Of a stretch of DNA of 64,000 bases, positions 27,521 through 36,343 are shown piece after piece; position 1 is the first letter of the stretch; every line of letters starts with the position of its first letter. This DNA is from RPQJ01 sp963754125 (GTDB taxonomy: Bacteria; Pseudomonadota; Gammaproteobacteria; Steroidobacterales; Steroidobacteraceae). The DNA is taken from contig CAVWEX010000001.1 of assembly GCA_963754125.1 (NCBI GenBank), positions 744,001 to 808,000 of the forward strand, written 5' to 3'. Made by a program: the position numbers and the translations under genes. The notes beneath the pieces were generated by a model. The model worked only from the letters and a program-made list of their open reading frames with translations, had not been told where the DNA came from and did no database searches.

Positions 27521-28720
27521 CTACGTGGACAGTACCACTGCCAGCGCCTCGGTTTCGCAGAGGAGGTCGGGCCGGCAGATCGGTGCCGTGACCAACGCGT
27601 GCGGGAAGCCCTGGAAGCCGGCTGCCCGGAGCTTCTCCCGAAGGCGCTCCGCGTCCGCGGGATGCTTCAAGTACGTGATCGCAGAAGTCACGTCGCCGAA
27701 GTCTGCGCCCTGCCCCTCGAGCAGGGCCGCGATGTTCACGAGCATGCGGTCCGCCTGGGCCTCGAAGTCACCGGGGTGCGCCGTCCTGCCGTGCTCGTCG
27801 ATGCTCGCGGTCCCGGAGATGTGGAGCGCGACCTTGTTCGTCTCGACGACTTTCATTCCACGAACGAAATCAGCGCCGTACTCCACGGCTTCGTTGAGCG
27901 TGGGGGACGTCATCACGGTCCGCACGGGGGGACGTCCCGCCTTCACCGCGTACACGCCCAGGCAGAGATCGTGTACCTCGGAGACCGGCCCGCCGCCGAT
28001 GCCGGTGCTGGCCGGGACCGGATCGATCCCCCGTGCCGCGAAGAACGCGCGCCGCGCCCGATTCAGATCCGCGTAGTCGCGGTCGATGTGGCGCAGATGG
28101 ATCCAGGTGCGCACCACGTCGCGAAACTCCATCCCCGCCTGCCGCAGCAGGTCTTCGGCAAGCCCGAACAGGCCGAGCGTCTGCTCGTAGGCATTTTCGC
28201 CCGGCCCGCACAGCCCGGCCGCATGGAACCGGGTCTCCTCGCCCACGTGGATCCGCAGGCCGTGCGCACGGGCGCACTCGGCACAGCCGCAGGTGGGCTC
28301 GGTCTCGATCGGTTCGAATCGAGGCGGCGACGCGTTCGGCAGGACGGCCTGCACCGAGACCTCCAGGCAGGCGCGCTCGTTCAACGGGGGTTGCTCGATC
28401 TCGGTCGTGGCGGGCCGGTGAGTCGCCCCCCCGTGCGCGGCAACAACTCGGTGACGTGCCTCCCGCACCGCCTCGACGCTCGCCCGCAGGTTCCGCAGAA
28501 ACACCGTCTCGGAGACGACCGATCCGAAGCTTCCTCCCTCCGCCTCGAGGACATGGAGGATCGCGCGATAGATCGCATCGGCCTGCGGGCGCGCGTCCGC
28601 TGTCTCAGCGGGAGGCTGGCAGTGAAAGTAGAGCTCCCTCGCCTCGGGACCTTCGACCCGACGGAGGACGATCGAGCAGCCGTGCGCCTCGATCGTCTCG
28701 GCAATGGGATGAGGAGACAC
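27521..28720 (-). CDS. chorismatase-like tandem RidA-fold protein
   Basis: 399 residues with two RidA-like halves, the architecture of FkbO/Hyg5-type chorismatases. The C-terminal half carries family-like text RTWIHLRHIDRDYADLNRAR, PASTGIGGGP, VRGMKVVE and SGTASIDEHG. An unusual CGCAECARAHG cluster sits between the halves (about 141-152). Chorismatases hydrolyse chorismate to pyruvate and dihydroxy- or hydroxybenzoate; I cannot confirm the active-site residues, so only the family is claimed. Start GTG 28720: the preceding in-frame codon is a stop. It is likely the first gene of an operon with DUF2092. Confidence 0.65.
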   Translation of the reverse strand: MSPHPIAETIEAHGCSIVLRRVEGPEARELYFHCQPPAETADARPQADAIYRAILHVLEAEGGSFGSVVSETVFLRNLRASVEAVREARHRVVAAHGGATHRPATTEIEQPPLNERACLEVSVQAVLPNASPPRFEPIETEPTCGCAECARAHGLRIHVGEETRFHAAGLCGPGENAYEQTLGLFGLAEDLLRQAGMEFRDVVRTWIHLRHIDRDYADLNRARRAFFAARGIDPVPASTGIGGGPVSEVHDLCLGVYAVKAGRPPVRTVMTSPTLNEAVEYGADFVRGMKVVETNKVALHISGTASIDEHGRTAHPGDFEAQADRMLVNIAALLEGQGADFGDVTSAITYLKHPADAERLREKLRAAGFQGFPHALVTAPICRPDLLCETEALAVVLST

Positions 28721-28762
28721 TCAGCGTCGCGTCACCGATGCCTGCTTCCAGGGACCGCCCTT

Positions 28763-30001
28763 TCAGCACCCGTCGGTGGGCAGTTTCCCATCGGGTTGTG
28801 AGGAGACGACCGAGAAGCCGCTCGGCTTGTTCAACTTGAAGCAGTTTCCGGACGATCCTTCGAACTCGAAGTAGGTGATGTCTGCAGCGAGGAAAGCGAT
28901 GGGGATCGGCGGCGCATCCAGGCCATTGCCGCTCAAAACGTTCAGAGAGATCAGGTTGTTGTTCACGGCAGGATCCGCGATCGGCGGCTCGTCCATGCAG
29001 TTATTGGGAGTGCCGTCGTTGGCCGTACACCAGCCGAGGACCGCGATTCCTACGAAGTCATTGCCCATGACGGTGTTCTTTGAGATCACGTGGTCGGAGA
29101 CACCCGCCAGCAGGATCCCGATGCCCGGCGGCACGAAGCTCTGGAAGGACCCGGGCACCGCCTCGTTCGGACGGTTGTTGTTGCGAACGTCGTTGAACTC
29201 GATCACCCAGTTGGCCATGACCGGCAGCGGCGGGTTCCCCGCACCGTTTGGATGGAACAGGCCGATGCCCACGGTATTGTCGTAGATCCTGTTGCGCGTC
29301 ACCCAGACGTTGTTGGAGACCGTGATCTCGAAGCCGATCACGCTCCCGAAGAGCTCATTGCCCATGACGCGAACGTTCTCGGAGCCCGCCACCCACATCG
29401 CGGTATCCAGCGAGCCGTAGGAGACATTGTTCTGCAGCAGCCCGTTTGCCGAGAGAGTCGGGTAGATGCCGTTGTTGAGGTTGTTGACGGATTCGTTCTG
29501 GACGAACTCGAAACCATCCACCCAGCGGGTCTGGATCCCGTTGACCGGGAACCCCTCCACCGTGAAGCCACGAATGTAGAAGCCCCGGACTTTCCTCTTC
29601 TTGCATTCCTTCCCGAGCGCACTGTCGGCCGAGACGTTGAAATCGCAACCGTCAGGAGCTGCATAGACGCCCGCGCCCACCGTGCCATCTTTCGGAATGC
29701 CGTCGTACAGCAGGCGGACCTTGCCAGCATTACGCAGGCCCGGCTTCACCCTGCCGATCAGGCGGAGGTTGTCCTTGGAAATGCGAAGGCCGTATTTCTT
29801 GCCGCCGACGGATGTATACGACTCCTTGTACGTCCCCGGCTCGACGAGGATGGTGTCACCCGGCTTCGCGGCATCAATCGCGTCCTGGATGGACTGGCCC
29901 GGAAAGACACGGTGCACGGCTGCATCGGCACCCGTCGAGATCGCAAAGAGTGCGATTCCGAGCGCCGCGCAGAAGGGACGCAAGTTCAACCTGGCATTCA
30001 T
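28763..30001 (-). CDS. exported right-handed parallel beta-helix protein
   Basis: 412 residues with a signal peptide (NLRPFCAALGIALFAISTGA) and then the start typical of NosD/pectate-lyase-like beta-helices, VFPGQSIQDAIDAAKPGDTI. Asn-rich turns follow (FVQNESVNNLNNGIYPTLS, GNELFGSVIGFEITVSNNVW, SKNTVMGNDFVGIAV). Four or more cysteines could form disulfides. No catalytic Asp/Arg set of a polysaccharide lyase is evident. Start ATG 30001 has GGGGAG upstream; the frame is open to 30766, but the extension runs under the divergent lipoprotein gene. Confidence 0.75.
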   Translation of the reverse strand: MNARLNLRPFCAALGIALFAISTGADAAVHRVFPGQSIQDAIDAAKPGDTILVEPGTYKESYTSVGGKKYGLRISKDNLRLIGRVKPGLRNAGKVRLLYDGIPKDGTVGAGVYAAPDGCDFNVSADSALGKECKKRKVRGFYIRGFTVEGFPVNGIQTRWVDGFEFVQNESVNNLNNGIYPTLSANGLLQNNVSYGSLDTAMWVAGSENVRVMGNELFGSVIGFEITVSNNVWVTRNRIYDNTVGIGLFHPNGAGNPPLPVMANWVIEFNDVRNNNRPNEAVPGSFQSFVPPGIGILLAGVSDHVISKNTVMGNDFVGIAVLGWCTANDGTPNNCMDEPPIADPAVNNNLISLNVLSGNGLDAPPIPIAFLAADITYFEFEGSSGNCFKLNKPSGFSVVSSQPDGKLPTDGC

Positions 30002-30157
30002 TCTTGGATTCTCCCCACGTGGTCCGGACTCTTCTTCTGTCCCGATTCTTCCCCCGTGGGCTGGGCCTGTCAATTTTTTGCTGCACCGAGGCTCCGCAGC
30101 TCGTTTGACGCCGCCTCGATCGGTCACCCACAATCGCCCGCGAATGAAGGCGCAGCG

Positions 30158-32339
30158 ATGAACCCACGATCCAGAGCTCGAGCACGCGCCCGAGCCGAGT
30201 CCTCCCCCGCTGGGATCTGTCTCCTGCTCGCTGCGGTGCTGGCCCTCGCCGCCTGCAGCAAGGGGTCCGAACCGGCCCCGCTCGCGTTCCCGAGCGAGCC
30301 CGCCGGTGGCCTCGCGATCCAGTATCCCCTCGACGAGACGCTCTTCCCGCCCGAGATCGTCGCCCCGACCTTCCTCTGGAGCGACGAGACCACGGGCGTC
30401 AAAGAGTGGATGGTCCTGCTTCGGTTCGACAGCACGGACGAGGTACTCCGGTTCCCGACGACGGAACCGCGCTGGCGCCCCTCGGAAGCCGATTGGGCCG
30501 AGATCAAGCAGCGCAGCGTGGAGCGAGATGCCGAAGTGGCGATCGTCGGGGTCGGCCCGGACGCACAGGCCGTCTCGTCCGCGAGCGTCCGCATCCGGAC
30601 CTCCAGGGACCCGGTGGGCGATTCGATCTTCTATCGCGAGGTTCCGCTGCCGTTCATCACGGCCGTCCAGGATCCCTCGCGCATCCGCTGGCGCTTCGGT
30701 GCGATCGACTCCGAGACCGCGCCGCCCATCGTCCTCGAGGACCTGCCGGTCTGCGGGAATTGCCACTCCTTCTCGGGCGACGGCAGCGTGCTAGGCCTCG
30801 ATGTGGATTACGGCAACGACAAGGGAGCCTACGCAATCCTCCCCGTGTCCGAGCAGATGGTGCTGAACGACGAGAAGATCATCACCTGGAGCGACTACAA
30901 GAAAGGCGACGGCGAAACCACCTTCGGGCTCCTCTCGCAGGTCTCGCCCGACGGCCGCTACGTGATCAGCACGGTCAAGGACCGCGCGGTGTTCGTGGCG
31001 ACGCCCGACATCTGGTACTCGCAGCTCTTCTTCCCGATCAAGGGCATTCTCGTCGTCTACGACACCAAGACGGGTACCTTCAAGCCGTTGCCGGGGGCGA
31101 ACGACCCCGAGTACGTCCAGAGCAACCCGACCTGGAGCCCCGACGGAAAGTCGATCGTCTTCGCTCGAACGAAGGCGTACCGCAAGGACTCGATCGCGAA
31201 CGCCACGAGCGTTTTACTGAACGAGAAGGACGTCCCCGAGTTCGTCAATGACAAGGAGCCGTTCAAGTTCGACCTGTACCGGGTTCCGTTCAACGACGGC
31301 CGAGGCGGAAAGGCCGAACCGATCGAGGGCGCCTCGCACAACGGGAAGAGCAATTACTTCGCGAAGTTCTCGCCGGACGGGAAATGGATCGTCTTCTGCA
31401 AGGCCGAGAACTACATGCTGCTGATGCCGGACAGCGAGCTCTACATCATCCCGGCCGAAGGCGGGCGAGGCTCGGCGCCTGCGAGCGAACACGCCCCGCA
31501 TGAACTCCTGGCACAGCTGGTCGTCGAACGGCCGCTGGCTCGTGTTCTCATCGAAGGCCAACACGGCCTACACCCAGCTCTTCCTGACCCACATCGATGA
31601 GGCCGGCGAGTCCACGCCCCCGGTGGTGCTCGAGCGCTTCACCGGGACCGACCGCGCCGCCAACATCCCGGAGTTCGTTCCGCTGCCCGCGGAGGCGATC
31701 GCGAAGATCAAGGAGCAGTTCCTCGACGCCTACTCGTTTCTTCGGGCGGGCATGGCCAACGAACGGACCGGCAACTACCCCGCCGCCGTCAAGGCCTACG
31801 AGCGCGGACTCGCGGTCGAGCCCGAGAACGTGGAACTTCTGAACTCGCTCGGGTTCGCGTTGTTCCAGCAGGGCAAGAGCAAGGAAGCGGTCGTCGCGCT
31901 GGAGAAGGCGGTCGCGGTCGACCCGAAGCACTGGAAGTCGCACAACAACCTCGCCCTCGCCGCCATCGATATCGGCGAGCTCGAGGTGGCCGAAGCGCAC
32001 TACCGGGACTCACTCGCGATCAAGCCGCAGCCCGCGATCTACAACGACCTTGGTTTCGTACTGGAACGCCAGGGATTGCCCGAGGAAGCGACCCGGGCGT
32101 ACCGGAAGGCGATCGAGCTGGACCCCAAGTCGGCCACCGCGCAATACAACCTCGGGGCATCGCTCGCCCGGAGCGGGAATTTTGCCGAGGCCGAAAGGCA
32201 CCTGCGGGCCGCGATCAAGGCGGACCCGACCAATGCGGCCGCCCGGCAGGCGCTGGCCCAGGTGCTCGAGAGCCTCGGACGCAAGGATGAGGCGGAAAGG
32301 GAAATAGAAAAAACGAAGGCGTTGGCAGTGGACTCTTAA
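30158..32339 (+). pseudogene. lipoprotein with haem-c motif, PD40 propeller and TPR repeats, one frameshift
   Basis: The signal peptide ends in the lipobox LALAACSKG, so the product should be a lipoprotein. A CxxCH haem-c motif (VCGNCHSFSGDG) follows near residue 206, then TolB/PD40-type propeller blades (SPDGRYVIST, NPTWSPDGKSIVFA, AKFSPDGKWIVFCK), and after about residue 500 at least four TPR units (NYPAAVKAYERGLAVEPENV and similar). One extra base near 31463 breaks the frame: removing it joins IIPAEGG to EARRLRANTPRMNSWHSW and gives about 726 residues. Start ATG 30158. The TA promoter at 32322 lies in its last codons. Confidence 0.75.
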
Positions 32340-32350
32340 TGGACTATATT
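32322..32350 (+). promoter_or_regulatory. promoter of the phd-relE pair
   Basis: TTGGCA (32322-32327) and TATATT (32345-32350) are separated by exactly 17 bases, close to the sigma-70 consensus. The -35 box lies inside the last codons of the upstream lipoprotein gene, which stops at 32339. Confidence 0.65.
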
Positions 32351-32367
32351 CGGTCCTTCCACCGAAT
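32348..32367. promoter_or_regulatory. inverted-repeat operator of the phd-relE pair
   Basis: ATTCGGT (32348-32354) and ACCGAAT (32361-32367) form a perfect 7-base inverted repeat overlapping the -10 box and start of transcription, 15 bases before the antitoxin ATG. Phd/YefM antitoxins repress their own promoters through such sites. Confidence 0.6.
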
Positions 32368-32381
32368 GCCGGGCCCACACA

Positions 32382-32657
32382 ATGCGCTACTCGACGCAGA
32401 TCAAACCCATCAGCTACCTCAAGGCGAATGCCGCCGAGGTACTGAGTGAACTGACGGAGCATCGCAGGCCTCTCGTCATTACCCAGAATGGCGAGGCTCG
32501 TGCCGTCCTCCAGGACGTCGCCTCTTTCGAGGAGACGCAAGAAATGCTCGCGCTGCTCAAGATCCTGGCACTGGGCAATCAACAGGTCACCGAAGGCAGG
32601 GTCAAACCCGTCGCCGACGTGGTCAAGCGACTTCGCGAGCGCGCGGCGACCGAGTGA
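32382..32657 (+). CDS. Phd/YefM-type antitoxin
   Basis: 91 residues. The N-terminal dimerisation and DNA-binding part reads ISYLKANAAEVLSELTEHRR then PLVITQNGEARAVLQDV, the standard Phd/YefM pattern; the C-terminal helical region would wrap the toxin. Transcribed from the promoter at 32322-32350 and probably autorepressed at the inverted repeat. The stop overlaps the toxin start, giving a coupled pair. Confidence 0.9.
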   Translation: MRYSTQIKPISYLKANAAEVLSELTEHRRPLVITQNGEARAVLQDVASFEETQEMLALLKILALGNQQVTEGRVKPVADVVKRLRERAATE

Positions 32658-32983
32658 TGTCATGCGAGGTCGTGCTTACCGCTGACGCCGAGCGGGATCT
32701 CGAGGATCTGTATAGTTACATTGTGGACGTCGACTCACAGGCAAGCGCCGACCACGTGCTTGATCGTCTCCTCGCAGCCGCGGAAAGCCTGTCGGCGCTT
32801 CCGGACCGGGGGTCGCAACCGAAGGAGTTGCGCGCACTCGGAATTACGGAGTTTCGGCAGGTTTTCTTCAAGCCTTACCGGATGATCTATCGGGTCGTCG
32901 AGAGACGGGTAGTCATCTACCTCATCGCGGACGGCCGCCGTGACCTGCAGGAATTGCTGGCGCGCCGTCTGTTGCGAGCCTGA
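32657..32983 (+). CDS. RelE/ParE family toxin
   Basis: 108 residues with the RelE/ParE fold pattern: VVLTADAERDLEDLYSYIVD, PDRGSQPKELRALGI, YRMIYRVVERRVVIYLIADG and a C-terminal RRLLRA. RelE members cleave mRNA at the ribosome and ParE members poison gyrase; the sequence alone does not decide, although partnership with a Phd/YefM antitoxin and the YRMIYRV strand are common in both. Starts at ATG 32657 (TGATG overlap); GTG 32654 is an in-frame alternative. Confidence 0.9.
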   Translation: MSCEVVLTADAERDLEDLYSYIVDVDSQASADHVLDRLLAAAESLSALPDRGSQPKELRALGITEFRQVFFKPYRMIYRVVERRVVIYLIADGRRDLQELLARRLLRA

Positions 32984-33054
32984 CCTTACGAGGGAACGAA
33001 CGGGCCGGACAGTCCACGCCGGTCAGGCGCGGACTGCCCACCGCTCGTCGCGAA

Positions 33055-33534
33055 CTACTTCTTGTCGTAGACCATGACGTTGTCGTACGGCACACCCGTT
33101 GCGCTGGTGCCTTTGCTGCTCAACGTGAGCACCTTGCCGTCCTTGGAAACGGTGCGAGTGGTCGTACCGATCACTTTACCGCCCTTCTTCTGCGTGCTCT
33201 GGACCGTGTGGTCATCGACCTGTTTCAACGACAGGCTGTCAAAGTTGGCTGCCCCGGTCAGGGGGTAATCCTTTCCGTCCGCCTTGAACGTCGACTTGAC
33301 GACGGTCTCCTTGCCGTCCGCCCCGACACTCGTCCAGGTCATGACGGTGCCCTGCTCGGTTGCCGCGTAAACCCGGGTATCGGTCTTCGGCGCAGGGCCA
33401 GGGCTGAACTTCGATTTCGCGACATTGATCTGCCACGTCCCGATCACGGGATCGGCAGCCGGCACCGCAGCGACGGCGGCGCTTCCGACAGTCAGCAATA
33501 CCGCCATGAGCGCGGTCTTCACATACGTTTTCAT
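33055..33534 (-). CDS. exported small beta-rich protein
   Basis: 159 residues with signal peptide (KTALMAVLLTVGSAAVAA), then DPVIGTWQINVAKSKFSPGP, a start common in a family of uncharacterised exported proteins of lipocalin-like texture. Alternating strands follow (DSLSLKQVDDHTVQSTQKK, TTTRTVSKDGKVLTLSSKG). Start ATG 33534 follows GAGGG. It stands alone between the TA pair and the lytic transglycosylase. Function unknown. Confidence 0.75.
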   Translation of the reverse strand: MKTYVKTALMAVLLTVGSAAVAAVPAADPVIGTWQINVAKSKFSPGPAPKTDTRVYAATEQGTVMTWTSVGADGKETVVKSTFKADGKDYPLTGAANFDSLSLKQVDDHTVQSTQKKGGKVIGTTTRTVSKDGKVLTLSSKGTSATGVPYDNVMVYDKK

Positions 33535-33686
33535 CTTGATGCCCTCGGGAGGTGTCGTAGTTGTGGGTTCAACGCGAGTCGAGCAGCATCTGGGATCGTT
33601 CAGCGCTTGTCCGTGCGGTAGGGAACACAACGCCGGCTGCCGGGCGGCGGACGCGCCGCCAACGAGACAATTGCCGGCTCGTACTC

Positions 33687-35144
33687 TCACTCGAATACGC
33701 TGAGGATGCTCTGGTACTTTTCGATGTACCAACGATTCTCATTGTTGTATTTCGGGATCGCCACGGGACGGACGCCCGTCGCTTCCGCCTTCCATAGACA
33801 CGGGCAGTTCACTTGCTTTCCCTGAGGCTGCTCTCCGGGGGGACGCAGGTCTTCAAGTTTCACCCCCATCCTTTTCATGACACCGTAAAGCTTCCTGACA
33901 TTCCTGGGTCCACCGTTGTATGCGGCGACCGGGAAGATGCCAAGCACCTCCTTGTTATCGCGATACGCCCAGCGAATATCCGAACGCATTTGAAACAGCT
34001 CAATGTCAAAGAGGCAGATCGCCGCCTTCATGGCGTTCAGAAGATCCGTCGCGCCGCGCTCGAAGTTCGGGTCAAGCTTCGCCTCAGGGCATCGCCTGAC
34101 CACCAGCGCATAGGTCCCATTTCCCTTCCTGTTCGTGAACTGCATGGGGCCGATGGCAGCTGCACTCGAGACACTGTACCGATACGCCTCCTCCCGTTTC
34201 AGGCCGTATTGGCTCAGCACCTCATTGACCGCACCCGCCTTCTTTTTCACGAAGTCGGCGTCATCCGTCTGTTCGATCACCGCAAGGGTCGCGAGGACTT
34301 CAGCGGGCACGACATCTGCGAGCAGCCCTCCCGGAAATGCCCGTCCAGGCGCTTGCGCGAGACGCAGTTCCTCGATCGCCCTTCGCGCCGTGTCGAGTAG
34401 GAATTCCTTCCCGCCACTGACAAACAGCGGATCGAGGGTGTCTTCGTTGGCCGGAAGGTAGACGATTGGTTTCGCGGTCGCGACGACGGCCCTCCATTTC
34501 TTCCTGGCAATGAGAGCACTGTCGAAGACGGGGAACTTCCTCCCGTAGACCTTCAGTTGCTCTCCGTCTTTGGAGAAGGCGAACATCAGCCGTTCGGCGC
34601 CCGTGCCTTTCACGTGCCGTGCCTCGACTCCGGGTGTGCGCACGATGAAAGGAAAGGGCTTCCTCCCGGGCGTCCATTTGACCGGAGGGCGGGGGATCTC
34701 GATGTGTGCGATGGACCATTCCTTCTTCGTCTCGCTCCACAGAGCAAAGACGACAGGACGTCCGCGCAGCACTTCTCTTCGTCCCTTCCCCGTGAACACG
34801 TACTCGAGTTCGACATCACGAAGAATGGACTTCGCTTCGGACACGAGATCGAGGATCACCTCGTGACGGTCGCGGTGCGCCTCAACGACCACCTCCTCGA
34901 GCTCGATGCCGGGAGAGACCTCGTCGGACTGCCCTGACTTGGCAACGGCAAGCGGAATCGCCCGCTTTTCCCCCTCTTTCGCCCTCGGGGCCCCGGGCGC
35001 TTCCCGAGGAGCAGTTTGTTCCTCGACGAGGACGGGCTCTCCTTCATCGGAGACGCTTCCTGTCGTCTCACATGCCGCAGCGCAAGTCAAAGCAGCAAGG
35101 ACGAGGAGAGCCTGTGCTGCTCTGCGTGTGACGAGCGGATTCAT
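33687..35144 (-). CDS. lytic-transglycosylase-like lipoprotein
   Basis: 485 residues with a lipoprotein signal (VLAALTCAAACE), so probably tethered to the outer membrane. The C-terminal third has the SLT goose-lysozyme-like pattern: a Glu in LATLAVIEQTDDADF as candidate catalytic residue, then SSAAAIGPMQFT and FPVAAYNGGPRNVRKLYG. Such enzymes cut the glycan strand of peptidoglycan. The first 230 or so residues (charged, RRVVVEAHRDR-like) are not a domain I know. Start ATG 35144. Its GC content looks lower than the flanks. Confidence 0.8.
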   Translation of the reverse strand: MNPLVTRRAAQALLVLAALTCAAACETTGSVSDEGEPVLVEEQTAPREAPGAPRAKEGEKRAIPLAVAKSGQSDEVSPGIELEEVVVEAHRDRHEVILDLVSEAKSILRDVELEYVFTGKGRREVLRGRPVVFALWSETKKEWSIAHIEIPRPPVKWTPGRKPFPFIVRTPGVEARHVKGTGAERLMFAFSKDGEQLKVYGRKFPVFDSALIARKKWRAVVATAKPIVYLPANEDTLDPLFVSGGKEFLLDTARRAIEELRLAQAPGRAFPGGLLADVVPAEVLATLAVIEQTDDADFVKKKAGAVNEVLSQYGLKREEAYRYSVSSAAAIGPMQFTNRKGNGTYALVVRRCPEAKLDPNFERGATDLLNAMKAAICLFDIELFQMRSDIRWAYRDNKEVLGIFPVAAYNGGPRNVRKLYGVMKRMGVKLEDLRPPGEQPQGKQVNCPCLWKAEATGVRPVAIPKYNNENRWYIEKYQSILSVFE

Positions 35145-35344
35145 AGGGCTTTCTGTGAGCGTCGGGTGATGAGTGGCCTCGCCGGGCAAGGATCCCAGAA
35201 GCACCTTACTCCACTTCTAACTGCCGACACCCTGCCGCTCTGTACGGTAGGAAACAGACGGGCCGGCGATGGACGGCTAGCCTGTACCTGGCCTGCGCTG
35301 TCGCGCGAGCAACGCCGAGATCGGCAACTCGATAGGAAACGCAC

Positions 35345-35896
35345 ATGAAAACCGGAATCCTGAAACTTACCGCAATCCTGGGAGTGCTGGCCGTGGCCGG
35401 CGCCTGCTCCTCCACACGCACCCAGCAGTCGGCTGGAGAGGTCATCGACGACAGCGTACTCACGTCCAAGGTTAAGGTCGCCCTGATCGACGATCCGATC
35501 ACCAAGGCCGGCCAGATCAACGTCGAGACGTATCGCGGCGTGGTGGAACTCGGCGGCTTCGTCGACAACGCCAAGCAGAAGGCCCAGGCCACGACGGTTG
35601 CCCGCTCGGTCACGGGCGTCAAGGAGGTCCGCAACGACCTGCGCGTCAGCACCAAGCCGCACGCGACGGCCGGCCAGGACTACGATGACAGCATGCTGAC
35701 GGCGTCGGTCAAGGCCAAGCTCACGGAGAACTCGGAGACCAAGGCCCACCAGATCAACGTGGGAACGGAAAAGGGCGTGGTGCAGCTGACCGGTTTCGTC
35801 GACTCGACGGCGATGAAAACCAAGGCTGGCGAAATCGCGCGATCCGTTGACGGCGTCAAAAACGTGCGCAACGACCTCGAGATCAGGCAGAAGTAA
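35345..35896 (+). CDS. BON-domain lipoprotein
   Basis: 183 residues: lipoprotein signal (LGVLAVAGACSS) and two BON domains (about 37-97 and 112-180), each with the pattern VKxxLxxxxxTKAxxINVxTxxGVVxLxGFVD. OsmY and DolP have the same two-BON architecture; they are envelope proteins that bind phospholipid and are induced by osmotic or envelope stress. A strong hairpin follows the gene. Confidence 0.88.
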   Translation: MKTGILKLTAILGVLAVAGACSSTRTQQSAGEVIDDSVLTSKVKVALIDDPITKAGQINVETYRGVVELGGFVDNAKQKAQATTVARSVTGVKEVRNDLRVSTKPHATAGQDYDDSMLTASVKAKLTENSETKAHQINVGTEKGVVQLTGFVDSTAMKTKAGEIARSVDGVKNVRNDLEIRQK

Positions 35897-35906
35897 CGCC
35901 ATAGAG

Positions 35907-35932
35907 GCCGCGGGCGGTGTATCGCCCGCGGC
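35907..35932 (+). terminator. hairpin terminator after the BON lipoprotein
   Basis: GCCGCGGGCG (35907-35916) and CGCCCGCGGC (35923-35932) form a perfect 10-bp GC stem with a six-base loop, ten bases after the stop. There is no T-run, so termination strength is uncertain; it could serve both convergent genes. Confidence 0.55.
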
Positions 35933-35991
35933 TCGATCATATGCCGGGACCTCGCTCTCCGCGGAGAGCGATGGTCCGACGCCAAGCGCCG

Positions 35992-36255
35992 TTAGCGCTT
36001 CTTCGCGGCCCTCTTCGTCGCCGCCTTCCGTGTCGCGACCTTCTTTGTCGCGGCCCTCTTCCTCGTGGCCTTCTTCTTCGTGACCTTCAGCTTCTGCTTG
36101 ACGTCGCCAAACTTCGCCTGCGCCTTCCCGCGAGTTTTCTGAGCCTTGCCTTTTGCCTGAAGCTCTTTGTTGCCCACGAGCTTGCCGGCGACTTCCTTGA
36201 TCTTGCCCTGCACTTCTTTCATGCGGCCTTGAATCTGGTCTTTGTACGCGGTCAC
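35992..36255 (-). CDS. CsbD-like stress protein with H1-like tail
   Basis: 87 residues. The N-terminal half is CsbD-like (YKDQIQGRMKEVQGKIKEVA, GKLVGNKELQAKGKAQKTRG), a small stress protein family of unclear function. The C-terminal 35 residues are almost only Lys, Arg, Ala, Thr and Val (KKATRKRAATKKVATRKAAT), like bacterial histone-H1-type tails, which suggests DNA association. Confidence 0.8.
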   Translation of the reverse strand: MTAYKDQIQGRMKEVQGKIKEVAGKLVGNKELQAKGKAQKTRGKAQAKFGDVKQKLKVTKKKATRKRAATKKVATRKAATKRAAKKR

Positions 36256-36343
36256 GACTTGCTCCTGATCATCGAGTGCCTTCTGGATGTTCGGACCGAC
36301 ACCGGCACTTCGTCAATACGTCCAGATACGGTATGCGATCCCT

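Noticed and set aside
29090..30157. Upstream extension of the haem-c/PD40 lipoprotein frame
   Set aside because: It runs opposite the beta-helix gene and lacks a ribosome site; the lipoprotein signal defines the start at 30158.
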